Counted from the first letter of the stretch, positions 20,259-33,484 are shown. The stretch: 64,000 bases of DNA from Vibrio hibernica (GCF_015223435.1 NZ_VHKO01000008.1:26991-90990), one strand, 5' to 3'. A program made the numbers and translations. Notes: generated by a model not told the origin, from the letters alone.

Positions 20259-21521
20259 ATGCAGTTTTCTAAATTTGGTGACAAGTTCAATCGTTATTCT
20301 GGTATTACTCAATTAATGGATGACCTTAATGACGGCCTGCGTACACCGGGTGCAATTATGCTTGGAGGGGGAAACCCAGCCGCTATCCCAGAAATGGTAG
20401 AATATTTCAAACAAGCCAGCGCCGACATGCTCGCCAATGGTGAGTTAATTAATGCCATGACCAACTACGATGGCCCGCAAGGCAAAAACACCTTTACTGA
20501 AAGTTTAGCCAAACTATTAAAAGACACTTATGGTTGGGATATTAGCAGTAAAAACATCAGCCTCACTAACGGTAGCCAAAGTGCTTTTTTCTCCATTTTT
20601 AATCTATTCGCAGGTCAGCAAAGTGATGGCCATCATAAGAAAATACTTCTGCCACTGGCACCTGAATATATTGGCTACAGCGATGCGGGAATCGATGACG
20701 ATATCTTTGTGTCTTACCATCCAGAAATTGAAATACTGGAAAATCGCATATTCAAATACCACGTTGATTTTGAGCAAGTGCATGTGGATGGTTCGATAGC
20801 GGCTATTTGCGCTTCACGCCCCACCAACCCAACCGGTAATGTATTAACTGATGAAGAGGTTGGTAAGCTCGATAAATTGGCGCGTGACAACAACATTCCA
20901 TTGATCATCGATAACGCTTACGGTACACCTTTTCCTAATATTATCTTTGAAGATGTAACGCCTTTTTGGAATCAAAACACCATATTGTGTATGAGCTTGT
21001 CTAAGCTAGGTTTACCCGGTGTGCGTTGCGGTATCGTGATCGCCAGTGAGGTAATGACTCAAGCCATGACCAACATTAACGGCATTGTTAACCTCGCGCC
21101 GTGCAGCATCGGCCCAGCGATTGCCAATCACATGATAGAACAAAGTGACTTATTACCATTAAGCGAAAATATAATTAAGCCATTTTACCAGCGCAAAGCC
21201 CTGCATGCGGTGGAATTATTGCAAGCCGCTATTTCTGATCCTCGTTTTAAAATTCACAAACCGGAAGGGGCTATTTTTCTATGGTTATGGTTTGACGAGC
21301 TACCAATCACTACCATGGAATTGTATCAACGCTTAAAAGTTCGCGGGGTATTAATTGTTCCCGGCGAATATTTTTTCTTTGGGCAAGAATCTAAAGCAGA
21401 AAAATGGGATCACGCGCATCAATGCCTGCGCATGAACTACGTGCAAAGTGATGAAGATATGCAGCGCGGTATTGAGATCATTGCCGAGGAAGTGAATAAG
21501 GCGTATCAAGGAAAATTTTAA
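20259..21521 (+). CDS. avtA: Valine-pyruvate aminotransferase
   Basis: A PLP-dependent fold-type I aminotransferase interconverting valine plus pyruvate and 2-oxoisovalerate plus alanine. The N-terminus FGDKFNRYSGITQLMDDL and LRTPGAIMLGGGNPA match AvtA closely. The PLP lysine is in SLSKLGLPGVRCG. The frame is open up to 20214, but the internal ATG at 20259 aligns with the family start (MQFSKFG) and gives 420 residues; ATG 20244 is a second option. It links to the branched-chain pathway encoded near the right end. A terminator follows. Confidence 0.92.
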   Translation: MQFSKFGDKFNRYSGITQLMDDLNDGLRTPGAIMLGGGNPAAIPEMVEYFKQASADMLANGELINAMTNYDGPQGKNTFTESLAKLLKDTYGWDISSKNISLTNGSQSAFFSIFNLFAGQQSDGHHKKILLPLAPEYIGYSDAGIDDDIFVSYHPEIEILENRIFKYHVDFEQVHVDGSIAAICASRPTNPTGNVLTDEEVGKLDKLARDNNIPLIIDNAYGTPFPNIIFEDVTPFWNQNTILCMSLSKLGLPGVRCGIVIASEVMTQAMTNINGIVNLAPCSIGPAIANHMIEQSDLLPLSENIIKPFYQRKALHAVELLQAAISDPRFKIHKPEGAIFLWLWFDELPITTMELYQRLKVRGVLIVPGEYFFFGQESKAEKWDHAHQCLRMNYVQSDEDMQRGIEIIAEEVNKAYQGKF

Positions 21522-21558
21522 AGTAAAGCCGCTAAATAAAATTTTCTAAATAACAAAA

Positions 21559-21580
21559 AAGGGTGCTAATCAGCACCCTT
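21559..21580. terminator. Bidirectional terminator between avtA and ibpA
   Basis: Perfect nine-base stem AAGGGTGCT/AGCACCCTT with a four-base AATC loop. An A run on the left makes it a strong terminator for the minus-strand ibpA-type gene as well as for avtA. Confidence 0.85.
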
Positions 21581-21612
21581 ATCTTCATTTATTAACATAT
21601 CAACCGACTCGA

Positions 21613-22050
21613 TTATTTATCTTCGAGAAGTTTACTGCCATTAATCGCAATTTTACGCGGTTGCATCGCATCTGGAATTTCACGCTCGAGATCGACATGC
21701 AGTAAACCATTTTCCATGGTTGCGCCAATCACTTTGACATAATCAGCTAGCTGGAATTTACGTTCAAAATCACGCTCAGCAATGCCTTGGTAAACGTAAC
21801 TTTTTCCTTCTTCAGCTTGACGCTCACCACGTACAATCAGCATATTTTCTTGTTGGGTGATATCCAGCTGTTCATCAGAAAAACCCGCCACCGCCATCGT
21901 GATACGATAGTGATGCTCGTCTTTTTGCTCGATATTATACGGTGGGTATCCACCAGAAGTGTTCTTGGCATTATTGGATTCCATTAGGTTGAATAAACGA
22001 TCAAAACCAATGGCATTACGATATAGGGGAGTAAAATCTACATTACGCAT
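21613..22050 (-). CDS. ibpA: Small heat-shock protein, IbpA type (Hsp20)
   Basis: A 145-residue alpha-crystallin-domain chaperone that binds unfolding proteins for later rescue by DnaK/ClpB. The N-terminus [21 protein letters not shown] and the core [27 protein letters not shown] and [11 protein letters not shown] are IbpA-like, and the C-terminal IAING gives the I-x-I-type anchor. The open frame extends 14 codons upstream, but ATG 22050 matches the family start and has AGGA upstream. A heat-shock promoter and ROSE-like leader precede it. Confidence 0.92.
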   Translation of the reverse strand: MRNVDFTPLYRNAIGFDRLFNLMESNNAKNTSGGYPPYNIEQKDEHHYRITMAVAGFSDEQLDITQQENMLIVRGERQAEEGKSYVYQGIAERDFERKFQLADYVKVIGATMENGLLHVDLEREIPDAMQPRKIAINGSKLLEDK

Positions 22051-22191
22051 AAGACTATCCTTTTTATTAAGCAATAGTGTGCAAGCATTCAACAGTTGTG
22101 ACTTGCAGTTTAAGTTGTGTGCTTTTCAAGTAACCCTAATGGCGAAACTGAATAAGCGGTAACCAAAAATGACCCTAACGGCATCACCTTC
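22051..22191 (-). promoter_or_regulatory. ROSE-like RNA thermometer in the ibpA leader
   Basis: On the minus strand the ribosome site AGGATA (22061-22056) can pair with upstream TATTGCT (22076-22070) across an eight-base loop, leaving one G unpaired opposite the ribosome site. A TTGCT strand with a bulged G masking the ribosome site is the hallmark of ROSE thermometers, known in front of ibpA genes. The predicted leader length of about 140 bases also fits. The upper stems were not folded in detail. Confidence 0.5.
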
Positions 22192-22198
22192 ATTTATC

Positions 22199-22228
22199 TA
22201 TATGAGGATGCAAAGGTTAACTTTCAAG
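22199..22228 (-). promoter_or_regulatory. Sigma-32-like promoter of ibpA
   Basis: Minus-strand -35 CTTGAAA (22228-22222), 14-base spacer and -10 CCTCATATA (22207-22199). The -10 matches the heat-shock consensus CCCCATTTA at seven of nine positions and the -35 is perfect. Confidence 0.65.
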
Positions 22229-22238
22229 TAGGGAAGAA

Positions 22239-22268
22239 AAAACCCTCGACATTACTGGCGAGGGTTTT
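22239..22268 (-). terminator. Terminator after gyrB
   Basis: Ten-base perfect stem AAAACCCTCG/CGAGGGTTTT, with further T residues on the minus strand. It lies just beyond the gyrB stop. Confidence 0.88.
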
Positions 22269-22296
22269 GAATGTTTATTTAACTAACAAGTATTTT

Positions 22297-24735
<2,439 letters not shown>

Positions 24736-25815
24736 TTATCTTTGCTCTATTTTGCCATGTTCCACATGAAACATCCTGCTATTTTCACTTTGCATCTCAG
24801 CAATGTGACTTGCAGTAATAGCGCTTATAAAAACCTGTGCCTGCGTCTGCTTCAAATATTCAGCAAAACGTGTGCGACGTTGACCATCTAGTTCTGATGC
24901 AAAATCATCAATTAAATAAATACACTGTTTGTCTGTCGCTTGGCTCAAATGTTGGCCTTGCGCCAGTCGCAGCGCGCACACCATTAATTTCAACTGACCT
25001 CGTGACAATATATCTTCTACCGGTGTTGCATGAATTTTAAGTTTTAAATCGGCTTTATTGGGGCTACTAAATGTGTAACCGAGCTGCTGATCACGCTCAA
25101 AATTGTGCTTCAAACTATCCGCGTATGGGGTGTCTTTATCCCAGCCTCTATAATACTGAATTTTCACTTCAAATTCAGGTAAAAATACTGCGCAAATTTG
25201 TTCTGCAATCGGTTTAAGTTGAACCACATACTCCAACCGCCACTGACTAATCGTTTCCGCCAATTGTGCCAGTTCTTGATCCCAATAACTGAGTTCTTGA
25301 TAACTACGAGCTGTCTTTAATAAGGCATTACGCTGCTTCATTAATCGCTTAAATCGTGCCCATGCTTGATAAAAATGGGGTTGAGTATGAAAAACACCCC
25401 AATCAATAAATGCACGACGAAATTTAGGTCCTTCGGTTAATAACTCAAAGCCTTCGGTGTGAATCAATTGCAACGGCAATGTCTGGGCAAGCTGAGCTAT
25501 TTTTTGCCCACCTTGGCCACCAATTTTAACTTCACTACTGCCATCACGCTGCTTATTAATACCAATCGGCAATTCATAGTCGTCGCTATTAATAAAACGG
25601 CCATGCACAAACAACTCACTATTGTCATGCTGGATCACTCGCCCGGTTAAACTGGTACGAAATGAACGGCCATGCCCCAACAGATAAATAGCCTCAAGCA
25701 CACTGGTTTTGCCGCTACCATTCGGTCCGATAAGAAAATTAAAGCCTGATGATAGTTCGAGATCACAGGCTTTAATATTACGAAATTGTTGAATGGCTAA
25801 TCGTGCTAACGGCAT
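24736..25815 (-). CDS. recF: Recombination mediator RecF
   Basis: A 359-residue SMC-like ATPase that helps load RecA at gaps with RecO and RecR. It has Walker [15 protein letters not shown] near residues 29-42, signature region [12 protein letters not shown] and Walker [13 protein letters not shown]. The last residues ([14 protein letters not shown]) are encoded by DNA that includes a parS-like palindrome. It sits 39 bases after dnaN and 18 before gyrB. Confidence 0.97.
   Translation of the reverse strand: MPLARLAIQQFRNIKACDLELSSGFNFLIGPNGSGKTSVLEAIYLLGHGRSFRTSLTGRVIQHDNSELFVHGRFINSDDYELPIGINKQRDGSSEVKIGGQGGQKIAQLAQTLPLQLIHTEGFELLTEGPKFRRAFIDWGVFHTQPHFYQAWARFKRLMKQRNALLKTARSYQELSYWDQELAQLAETISQWRLEYVVQLKPIAEQICAVFLPEFEVKIQYYRGWDKDTPYADSLKHNFERDQQLGYTFSSPNKADLKLKIHATPVEDILSRGQLKLMVCALRLAQGQHLSQATDKQCIYLIDDFASELDGQRRTRFAEYLKQTQAQVFISAITASHIAEMQSENSRMFHVEHGKIEQR
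24758..24773. other. parS-like site overlapping the recF 3' end
   Basis: TGTTCCACATGAAACA matches the chromosomal parS consensus TGTTTCACGTGAAACA at 14 of 16 positions. The mismatches are at positions 5 and 9, and position 9 breaks the central CACGTG. It overlaps the recF C-terminal codons, about 9 kb from oriC and 12-13 kb from parAB. No other site this good was found by eye, so binding by ParB is plausible but unproven. Confidence 0.4.
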
Positions 25816-25854
25816 AGATCAACCACCGACTCTATTTAAGAGTAACATCATATT

Positions 25855-26955
25855 TTACAGACGTATTGGCATAACAACGTACATGGCTGACGAATCATCG
25901 ACATTTTCAACCAACGCACTGGCATTAGCATCACTTAATGACATACGAACTGTTTTGCATTTTAAGGTGTTTAAAATATCCAACACGTAGCTAACATTGA
26001 AACCAATCTCTAACGGCTCACCTTGGTAATTCACATCAAGGTTTTCTTCTGCTTCTTCTTGCTCTGGGTTGTTGGCAGTAATACGCATTTCAGAGCCAGA
26101 TAAATTAACGCGAACACCACGAAACTTTTCATTCGATAAAATAGCAGCACGCGAAAATGACTGACGCAGCGCATCACAATCAGCGTCAAGTGTTTTATTG
26201 GTACTTTGTGGCATTACGCGACGATAATCAGGGAAGCGACCATCGACCAGTTTAGAGGTAAAGGTAAACTCATTTACATTGGCGCGAATATTTGAACTGC
26301 CAATTTGTAAGGTTACGTTTTCGTCTGGGCGATCAAGCAACTTAACTAATTCAAGTACACCTTTACGCGGAACAATCACTTGTTGTTGATTAAACTCACC
26401 CACTAAGCCAGTTTCAGAAACGGCCATACGATGACCATCGGTCGCAATCGAACGTAGGGTATTGCCTTCAATCTCAAATAACATGCCGTTTAAATAATAA
26501 CGTACATCTTGATTTGCCATTGAGAATTGAGTTTTTTCCACTAAACGACGCAACTCACCTTGAGTGACCGTGACTTGCGCGTCACTTTGCCAATCTTCGA
26601 TATTAGGGAAATCGGTGGCTGGTAATGTGGTTAATGAAAAGCGACTGCGGCCTGATTTCATTAATAATCGATCGTTTTCATAAGTAATGTCGATATGTGC
26701 ATCATCGGGTAAGCCTCGACAAATATCTAAAAACTTACGTGATGGCACCGTTGTACTGCCCGGTTCAAAGTGATCGGTCAACGCTAAACGGCAAACCAGC
26801 TCGACTTCAAGATCGGTAGCGGTAATGGATAACTCACCGTTTTCCACTTTAATTAACAAGTTACCAAGAATAGGTAACGTCGAACGTCCACCTAAAGCGC
26901 CAGAGACTTGTTGTAAAGGTTTTATCAATTGGGTGCGATCAATAGTAAATTTCAT
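25855..26955 (-). CDS. dnaN: DNA polymerase III sliding clamp (beta)
   Basis: The 366-residue beta clamp, which forms a ring dimer tethering polymerase III to DNA. The three-domain clamp pattern is complete, from MKFTIDRTQLIKPLQQVSG at the start to SSAMYVVMPIRL at the end, which forms part of the partner-binding pocket. It sits 40 bases downstream of dnaA and is probably co-transcribed with it. Confidence 0.98.
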   Translation of the reverse strand: MKFTIDRTQLIKPLQQVSGALGGRSTLPILGNLLIKVENGELSITATDLEVELVCRLALTDHFEPGSTTVPSRKFLDICRGLPDDAHIDITYENDRLLMKSGRSRFSLTTLPATDFPNIEDWQSDAQVTVTQGELRRLVEKTQFSMANQDVRYYLNGMLFEIEGNTLRSIATDGHRMAVSETGLVGEFNQQQVIVPRKGVLELVKLLDRPDENVTLQIGSSNIRANVNEFTFTSKLVDGRFPDYRRVMPQSTNKTLDADCDALRQSFSRAAILSNEKFRGVRVNLSGSEMRITANNPEQEEAEENLDVNYQGEPLEIGFNVSYVLDILNTLKCKTVRMSLSDANASALVENVDDSSAMYVVMPIRL

Positions 26956-26995
26956 TATCTACTCTAACTAATAATGTTATATATAATGGTGAAGA

Positions 26996-28405
26996 TTAAG
27001 ACGATAAAGTACGGATTAAATTTGAGTAATCTTCTTTTATATCGTGGCTTTCTTCACGCAATTCTTTAATTTTACGGCATGCATGCAAGACAGTAGTATG
27101 ATCTCGCCCACCAAAAGCATCACCAATTTCAGGCAAGCTATGGTTAGTAAGTTCTTTTGATAATGCCATTGCCACTTGACGTGGACGCGCAACAGAACGA
27201 GAACGACGCTTAGATAATAAGTCAGCCATCTTAATTTTGTAGTATTCCGCCACCGTTTTTTGGATATTGTCGATGGTGACCAACTTTTCTTGCAACGCCA
27301 GTAAATCTCGTAATGCTTCACGTACAAAATCGATAGTAATTGGACGGCCAGTAAAGTTTGCATTCGCGATCACGCGGTTTAATGCACCTTCAAGTTCACG
27401 CACATTAGAACGCAGACGTTTAGCAATAAAGAATGCCACTTCATCAGCTAAAGTAATTTGATGATCCTCAGCTTTTTTCATCAAAATAGCTACGCGAGTT
27501 TCAAGCTCTGGTGGCTCAATCGCAACGGTCAACCCCCAACCAAAACGAGATTTCAGCCGATCTTCTACTCCGTTGATCTCTTTCGGATAACGATCCGAGG
27601 TTAAGATGATTTGCTGATTGCCTTCTAATAATGCATTAAAGGTATGGAAAAACTCTTCTTGCGAGCGCTCTTTGTTGGCAAAAAATTGAATGTCATCGAT
27701 AAGCAATGCGTCAAGGCTTCGGTAGTAACGTTTAAATTCTTCAATGGCATTGTTTTGTAGCGCTTTTACCATATCTTGTACAAAACGCTCTGAGTGCATA
27801 TAGACAACACGCGCCCCAGGTTTGTTTTCAATAATGGCATTACCTACTGCATGCAAAAGGTGCGTTTTACCTAACCCCGTTCCACCGTATAAAAATAATG
27901 GATTATAAGAAAGTCCCGGATTATCAGAAACCTGTTTTGCTGCCGCTAAACCAAGCTGATTCGATTTACCTTCAACAAAGTTATGAAACTTATGTTTAGG
28001 GTTAACATTAGAGCGATGATTTACATCAATCACAACTTCACGTTGACCCGTATCCCAAGATTTATTTAGTGGGCGGCTTTGTTGTACTTGCGCAGGCCCA
28101 GACGATTCTGCTGCTACATCAGCCGCAGTACGTTTTGGTCTAGAAACAGGAGCATGAGTCGGTTTACTCCCTACTTCAAAATGCAAATTGGGCGTATCTG
28201 AACCACAAAACTCTTTGAGCAATCCATTAATACTATGAAGATATTTATCACGAACCCAATCGAGCACAAAACGATTTGGTGCAAATAGAGTGAGTGTATT
28301 GTCATTAAGTTCAGCCTGAAGAGGACGAACCCACATACTGAACTCAGTGGCGGGAAGCTCTTCTTGAAGTTGTTGCAAGCACTGCAACCATAGCGAAGAC
28401 GACAC
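26996..28405 (-). CDS. dnaA: Chromosomal replication initiator DnaA
   Basis: The 469-residue initiator that binds DnaA boxes and opens oriC. Domain I is about 1-90, a variable linker about 90-130, the AAA+ domain has Walker [11 protein letters not shown] and Walker [10 protein letters not shown], and the C-terminal DNA-binding domain carries the signature [15 protein letters not shown]. The start is GTG with GAGG six bases upstream. Two DnaA-box-like sequences in its upstream region suggest autoregulation. oriC is 5.2 kb away across rpmH-mioC. Confidence 0.98.
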   Translation of the reverse strand: MSSSLWLQCLQQLQEELPATEFSMWVRPLQAELNDNTLTLFAPNRFVLDWVRDKYLHSINGLLKEFCGSDTPNLHFEVGSKPTHAPVSRPKRTAADVAAESSGPAQVQQSRPLNKSWDTGQREVVIDVNHRSNVNPKHKFHNFVEGKSNQLGLAAAKQVSDNPGLSYNPLFLYGGTGLGKTHLLHAVGNAIIENKPGARVVYMHSERFVQDMVKALQNNAIEEFKRYYRSLDALLIDDIQFFANKERSQEEFFHTFNALLEGNQQIILTSDRYPKEINGVEDRLKSRFGWGLTVAIEPPELETRVAILMKKAEDHQITLADEVAFFIAKRLRSNVRELEGALNRVIANANFTGRPITIDFVREALRDLLALQEKLVTIDNIQKTVAEYYKIKMADLLSKRRSRSVARPRQVAMALSKELTNHSLPEIGDAFGGRDHTTVLHACRKIKELREESHDIKEDYSNLIRTLSS

Positions 28406-29017
28406 AGAAACCTCACACGAAATGAAATGATCTTAAAGGAAAGCGATTCTACATCTCAACAAGCAAGATCACCAGAGATAGATCCTTATAATAATGAATA
28501 AGATCTCAAGTTATTCACAGATTTTCATTATTAATCCGTATTTAGTCACAAAATAAAATCCATATTGTCTATTAATATAGTCATAACTGTTAATAAGGTT
28601 AAAGTTATCCCCAAAATGGCATTTACTATCACTTCCATTAAAAATAAGCATTTACTGACATTAACAACATCTTATTCATACTTTATACAAAATAGATCCC
28701 AAGTAAGGTTTAATCACAATGAGTCATGATCCATATAAGCAAGATCAACGGTATAATTTGTATATAAATTGTGGGTATAAATAGATCTTAGGATGATCCT
28801 TGCACTTGCTCACATAAACCGTATAATCCGCACACAGATTTTTAGGCCAATTGGTTTTTTACTCCGTATTAAATACTGTTTATTAAGCCTCGTAGGCATT
28901 GACTCTTTGGTTGTCAATGATTACAATTCCGCCTCTTTGTTGAGAGGTGTCGGATAAAACATCTCACACCGGGTTTAACAAGAACCTATAAACTACTGAT
29001 CAGTAAAGGTAATTACC
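28406..29017. promoter_or_regulatory. dnaA-rpmH divergent regulatory region
   Basis: A 612-base AT-rich stretch without a convincing gene. It holds the divergent promoters of dnaA and rpmH. DnaA-box-like 9-mers are seen at 28511-28519 (TTATTCACA), 28605-28613 (TTATCCCCA) and 28672-28680 (TTATTCATA), and several GATC sites are scattered through it. This fits DnaA- and methylation-dependent control of dnaA. The dnaA promoter hexamers are not clear by eye. Confidence 0.6.
28899..28927 (+). promoter_or_regulatory. Sigma-70 promoter for rpmH-rnpA
   Basis: A -35 TTGACT (28899-28904), 17-base spacer and -10 TACAAT (28922-28927). Predicted start near 28934, giving a leader of about 84 bases before rpmH. 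Confidence 0.75.
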
Positions 29018-29152
29018 ATGAAACGCACTTTTCAACCTACTGTTCTTAAACGTAAACGCACTCACGGTTTCCGTGCTCGTATGTCTACTAAGAACGGTCG
29101 CAAGACAATTAATGCACGTCGTGCAAAAGGCCGTAAGCGCCTTTCAAAATAA
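29018..29152 (+). CDS. rpmH: 50S ribosomal protein L34
   Basis: A 44-residue, very basic ribosomal protein. It reads [19 protein letters not shown] at the start and ends GRKRLSK, the full L34 signature. It is followed by rnpA after 13 bases, the near-universal bacterial arrangement. Confidence 0.97.
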   Translation: MKRTFQPTVLKRKRTHGFRARMSTKNGRKTINARRAKGRKRLSK

Positions 29153-29165
29153 TTTTTGAATTATT

Positions 29166-29522
29166 TTGACTAAGTCTACTTTTACTCGGGAGTTACGTTT
29201 GTTAACTCCCGAGCATTATCAAAATGTCTTTCAGCAAGCTCATCGAGCAGGCTCCCCTCATTTCACTATTATCGCTCGCAATAATACACTCTCCCATCCA
29301 AGACTTGGATTAGCAGTTCCTAAAAAACAAATCAAAACCGCCGTTGGTCGTAATCGTTTTAAACGCTTAGCCCGTGAAAGCTTTCGTTTACAGCAAAACC
29401 AATTGCCAAGTAAAGATTTTGTCGTAATTGCAAAAAAGAGTGCTCAAGATTTGAGTAACGAAGATGTTTTTAAAATATTTGAGAAGTTATGGCATCGCCT
29501 ATCTCGCCCTTATCGTGGTTAA
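29166..29522 (+). CDS. rnpA: Ribonuclease P protein component
   Basis: The 118-residue protein cofactor of RNase P, which matures tRNA 5' ends. The hallmark [14 protein letters not shown] (RNR motif) is near residues 60-75, after the start [13 protein letters not shown]. Translation must begin at a TTG (29166) to include the conserved N-terminus; no ATG is available, in keeping with non-ATG starts in this family. It overlaps yidD by 34 bases. Confidence 0.95.
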   Translation: MTKSTFTRELRLLTPEHYQNVFQQAHRAGSPHFTIIARNNTLSHPRLGLAVPKKQIKTAVGRNRFKRLARESFRLQQNQLPSKDFVVIAKKSAQDLSNEDVFKIFEKLWHRLSRPYRG

Positions 29523-29746
29523 CTATCGGGTTAATAAACCTATATAAAGGATTAATCAGTCCCTTAATTGGCCCACGATGTCGATTTACACCGACGTGCT
29601 CTACTTATGCTATTGAAGCTATAAAAGAGCATGGTTGTGTAAAAGGGTGTTGGTTATCTGGCAAACGTTTATTAAAATGCCATCCTTTACATGCTGGGGG
29701 ATATGACCCTGTCCCACCCAATCAAAAACACGACAGAGATAAATAA
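29489..29746 (+). CDS. yidD: Membrane protein insertion efficiency factor YidD
   Basis: An 85-residue protein with an amphipathic N-terminal helix and the conserved [15 protein letters not shown] and [18 protein letters not shown] segments. It assists YidC-dependent membrane insertion. It overlaps the end of rnpA and is followed two bases later by yidC, so the three are translationally coupled. Confidence 0.94.
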   Translation: MASPISPLSWLTIGLINLYKGLISPLIGPRCRFTPTCSTYAIEAIKEHGCVKGCWLSGKRLLKCHPLHAGGYDPVPPNQKHDRDK

Positions 29747-29748
29747 CA

Positions 29749-31395
29749 ATGGATTCTCAACGTAATATTCTGTTAATCGCTTTTGCTCTAGTAAGTTTTT
29801 TATTATTCCAACAATGGAGTAATAAAGATGCTCAACCGGAGAAAGCGCCAGTACAACAGACTCAAGCTAACACTAGTTTGTCAAATGATCATGCCGAAGC
29901 ATCAGCCGATCCATTATCTCCTCAGCATACAAAAACGGTTCCTGCAGCCACTACCATCAAAGTTCACACTGATGTGTTAGATCTTGCTATCAACCCTGTA
30001 GGTGGTGATGTTGTTTCTGCTAAATTAAACAAATACGCAGCAGAATTAAAATCAAAGAATGCATTTGTACTACTACAAGATACTCCTGAGCATGAATATA
30101 TCGCACAAAGCGGTTTAGTCGGCCCTCAAGGTATTGATATCAGTAGCTCAAAACGACCTCATTATAAGACTACAGCACAATCTTTCACGCTTGCTGATGG
30201 GCAAAATGAATTACGTATTCCTCTGACTTACTCAGCAAACGGCATTCAATACACCAAAACATTTATCATTAAGCGTGATAGTTACGCGATTGATGTTGTA
30301 TACGGTATTAATAACCAATCAGGTCAAGATGCTACCGTTGGAATGTATGCACACTTACGCCAAACAATGATCGAAGGTGGTGGTCACATTGGTATGCCTG
30401 TTTATACTGGTGGCGCATTCTCAACATCGGATAATAAATATAAAAAATACAAATTTGATGAGATGAAAGACAAAAACCTTAACGTGACTTTAAGTGACGG
30501 ACAAGGTTGGGTTGCTATGCTGCAACACTATTTCACTTCAGCTTGGATCCCACGTAATCAACCAGGCACTATTCTTTATTCTCGTGTTATTGGTAATGTA
30601 GCAGATATTGGTGTTCGCACACCGAATCAAGTTATTGCTAATAATCAAAGCACCGAAATTAAAGCCACGCTTTGGGCTGGTCCTAAATTACAAGATCAAA
30701 TGGCCGCGGTTGCTCCTCACCTAGATCTTGTGGTCGACTATGGTTGGTTATGGTTTATTGCCAAACCTCTTCACTCATTACTTTCATTTATTCAAAGTTT
30801 TGTAAGTAACTGGGGTGTCGCAATTATTCTACTGACTTTCATTGTTCGTGGTGCAATGTACCCACTGACAAAAGCTCAGTATACCTCAATGGCTAAAATG
30901 CGTATGCTGCAACCAAAAATTGCCGCTATGAAAGAACGCTTAGGTGATGACCGTCAACGTGTTAGCCAAGAAATGATGGCGATGTATAAAGAAGAGAAAG
31001 TTAACCCATTAGGTGGTTGCTTCCCTATTCTTCTTCAAATGCCTATCTTCATTGCGCTTTATTGGGCATTGATGGAGTCGGTTGAATTACGTCATTCACC
31101 ATTCTTTGGTTGGATCCACGATTTATCTGCGCAAGACCCGTATTACATTTTGCCAGTATTGATGGGTATATCTATGTTGATCATTCAAAAAATGAGTCCA
31201 ACAACGGTTACCGATCCAATGCAGCAGAAAATGATGATGTTTATGCCGCTTATCTTCATCTTCTTCTTCTTATGGTTCCCATCAGGTTTGGTTCTTTACT
31301 ACCTAATGTCAAATATTGTTACCTTGGTACAGCAAACGTTGATTTACCGAGCGCTAGAGAAAAAAGGCTTACACTCTAAAAAAAGTAAAAGCTAA
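29749..31395 (+). CDS. yidC: Membrane protein insertase YidC
   Basis: The 548-residue inner-membrane insertase. It has one N-terminal helix (about 5-22), a large periplasmic domain (about 25-345) and the conserved membrane core, which begins near [18 protein letters not shown] and includes [18 protein letters not shown]. It works with SecYEG or alone; F1Fo subunit c, encoded by atpE in this window, is a classic client. A terminator follows. Confidence 0.97.
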   Translation: MDSQRNILLIAFALVSFLLFQQWSNKDAQPEKAPVQQTQANTSLSNDHAEASADPLSPQHTKTVPAATTIKVHTDVLDLAINPVGGDVVSAKLNKYAAELKSKNAFVLLQDTPEHEYIAQSGLVGPQGIDISSSKRPHYKTTAQSFTLADGQNELRIPLTYSANGIQYTKTFIIKRDSYAIDVVYGINNQSGQDATVGMYAHLRQTMIEGGGHIGMPVYTGGAFSTSDNKYKKYKFDEMKDKNLNVTLSDGQGWVAMLQHYFTSAWIPRNQPGTILYSRVIGNVADIGVRTPNQVIANNQSTEIKATLWAGPKLQDQMAAVAPHLDLVVDYGWLWFIAKPLHSLLSFIQSFVSNWGVAIILLTFIVRGAMYPLTKAQYTSMAKMRMLQPKIAAMKERLGDDRQRVSQEMMAMYKEEKVNPLGGCFPILLQMPIFIALYWALMESVELRHSPFFGWIHDLSAQDPYYILPVLMGISMLIIQKMSPTTVTDPMQQKMMMFMPLIFIFFFLWFPSGLVLYYLMSNIVTLVQQTLIYRALEKKGLHSKKSKS

Positions 31396-31419
31396 CTCTT
31401 AACAATCAGTACCAATATT

Positions 31420-31446
31420 AAGGCGGCCTTTATGGTCGCCTTTTGC
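31420..31446 (+). terminator. Terminator after yidC
   Basis: Stem AAGGCGGCC (31420-31428) with GGTCGCCTT (31434-31442), one G-U pair, five-base loop, then TT. Confidence 0.7.
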
Positions 31447-31503
31447 TTTATTGATATTTAGTCGATAATCTATTATTTATTTCCACCTTTCATTGGTTCC
31501 ATT

Positions 31504-32865
31504 ATGACAACAGAAACAATCGTAGCTCAAGCAACCGCTCTCGGTCGAGGTGGTGTCGGCATTATTCGTGTATCAGGCTCTAAAGCAACTCAGGTCGCTC
31601 AAGAAGTTCTCGGACGTGCAGTAAAACCTCGTTATGCCGAATACTTACCTTTTAAAGATGAACAAGGAAAACAGCTCGACCAAGGCATTGCCTTATTTTT
31701 CCCTAATCCCCACTCTTTTACCGGTGAAGATGTCCTTGAACTACAAGGTCATGGCGGCCCAGTGGTTATGGATATGCTGATCAAACGTATTCTTAAAATT
31801 GATGGTATTCGCGCAGCACGCCCTGGTGAATTCTCAGAACGCGCTTTTCTCAATGACAAAATAGATTTAACCCAAGCAGAAGCTATTGCCGATCTCATCG
31901 ATGCAAGTTCTGAAGAGGCAGCAAAATCAGCGTTAAATTCTTTACAAGGTGAGTTCTCTGGTCGTATTAATAAGCTTGTTGATTCACTTATCTATCTACG
32001 TATTTATGTCGAAGCAGCCATTGATTTTCCGGAAGAAGAAATAGATTTTTTAGCCGACGGGAAAGTCAGCAGCGATCTACAAAACATTATTGATAACCTT
32101 GCAGCGGTTCGAAAAGAAGCCAATCAAGGAGCTATTATTCGAGAAGGAATGAAGGTCGTCATAGCAGGTCGACCTAATGCGGGTAAATCCAGTCTGTTAA
32201 ACGCTCTATCAGGTAAAGAGTCGGCTATCGTTACCGATATAGCAGGAACCACTCGAGACGTATTACGCGAGCATATACACATTGATGGCATGCCATTGCA
32301 TATAATCGATACCGCGGGGCTACGTGAAGCCTCTGATGAAGTTGAACGAATAGGTATTGAACGAGCTTGGGATGAAATAGCCCAAGCCGATAGAGTTTTA
32401 TTTATGGTTGATGGCACTACCACGAATGCTACCGATCCAAAAGAAATCTGGCCCGATTTAGCTGAACGTTTACCTGAAAATATAGGTATGACGGTGATCC
32501 GTAATAAAGCCGATCAAACCAATGAAGAACTCGGTATTTGCCATATTAATAACCCAACCTTAATTCGCCTCTCCGCGAAGACAGGAGAAGGTATTGACGC
32601 TCTTCGTGAGCACTTAAAAGACTGTATGGGGTTTGCTGGTGGCACAGAAGGCAGCTTTATGGCCCGCCGTCGCCATCTAGAGGCCCTCGATAAAGCTGCC
32701 GAACATTTACAGGTAGGACAACAGCAACTTGAAGGCTATATGGCAGGGGAAATCCTAGCAGAAGAGCTACGCATTACTCAGCAATACTTAAATGAAATCA
32801 CTGGGGAATTTAACTCAGATGATCTATTAGGTCGTATTTTCTCTTCTTTCTGCATAGGAAAATAG
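31504..32865 (+). CDS. mnmE: tRNA-modifying GTPase MnmE
   Basis: The 453-residue GTPase that, with MnmG, adds the carboxymethylaminomethyl group to wobble uridine 34 of certain tRNAs. It has an N-terminal folate-binding domain, then a G domain inserted in the helical domain: G1 [10 protein letters not shown], switch region GTTRD, G3 DTAGLRE, G4 NKAD. The C-terminal CIGK motif is intact. Its partner mnmG lies 1.1 kb downstream across mioC and oriC. Confidence 0.97.
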   Translation: MTTETIVAQATALGRGGVGIIRVSGSKATQVAQEVLGRAVKPRYAEYLPFKDEQGKQLDQGIALFFPNPHSFTGEDVLELQGHGGPVVMDMLIKRILKIDGIRAARPGEFSERAFLNDKIDLTQAEAIADLIDASSEEAAKSALNSLQGEFSGRINKLVDSLIYLRIYVEAAIDFPEEEIDFLADGKVSSDLQNIIDNLAAVRKEANQGAIIREGMKVVIAGRPNAGKSSLLNALSGKESAIVTDIAGTTRDVLREHIHIDGMPLHIIDTAGLREASDEVERIGIERAWDEIAQADRVLFMVDGTTTNATDPKEIWPDLAERLPENIGMTVIRNKADQTNEELGICHINNPTLIRLSAKTGEGIDALREHLKDCMGFAGGTEGSFMARRRHLEALDKAAEHLQVGQQQLEGYMAGEILAEELRITQQYLNEITGEFNSDDLLGRIFSSFCIGK

Positions 32866-32931
32866 TGATCTAATAAACACCAAAAATAATGCTGAAAAAC
32901 TAGTAAAAATAACGATATATCAGATAAATAT

Positions 32932-32966
32932 AAACCCTTCATCTTAACGTGAAGGGTTTTATTTTA
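32932..32966 (+). terminator. Terminator after mnmE
   Basis: Nine-base stem AAACCCTTC/GAAGGGTTT with a ten-base loop and a T-rich tail. Confidence 0.82.
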
Positions 32967-33046
32967 CCTCAATAACTGTTCGCAATTTTCCTCGCAAAAC
33001 TCTACTATTTCTTTCTATGTAATCCGAAAATAATAAAGGAATAGCC

Positions 33047-33484
33047 ATGATCCATATCATCACAGGAAGCACACTCGGTGGCGCTGAATATGTCGGCGAT
33101 CATTTAAGTGATCTTCTTATCGAAAAGGGTGCACAGACCACCATCCATAATCAGCCTAATCTTGCAGAAATAGAAGCAAAGGGAATTTGGCTTATCATCA
33201 CATCCACTCACGGTGCTGGTGATTATCCTGATAATATTCAATCATTTATGAATAATATAAAAGACACGCCACCACGGATGTCTGATGTATCTTTTGCCGT
33301 TATTGCGATTGGAGATTCAAGTTATGACACTTTTTGTGCTGCCGGTAAAGATGCAAGAGCCACCTTTATTGATATTGGAACCCAAGAATTATGCCCACCT
33401 TTAGAAATAGATGTCATTAACATATCAATACCAGAAGATGCTGCCGAGGAATGGTTAAATGAAAATATAAATTTCTTCATTTAA
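33047..33484 (+). CDS. mioC: Flavodoxin-like protein MioC
   Basis: A 145-residue short-chain flavodoxin. The FMN phosphate loop is seen as [11 protein letters not shown] near residues 6-16, and flavin-contacting segments [12 protein letters not shown] and [11 protein letters not shown] follow. It lies next to oriC, as in E. coli and V. cholerae, and is transcribed toward the origin, so mioC transcription may influence origin opening. Confidence 0.93.
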   Translation: MIHIITGSTLGGAEYVGDHLSDLLIEKGAQTTIHNQPNLAEIEAKGIWLIITSTHGAGDYPDNIQSFMNNIKDTPPRMSDVSFAVIAIGDSSYDTFCAAGKDARATFIDIGTQELCPPLEIDVINISIPEDAAEEWLNENINFFI

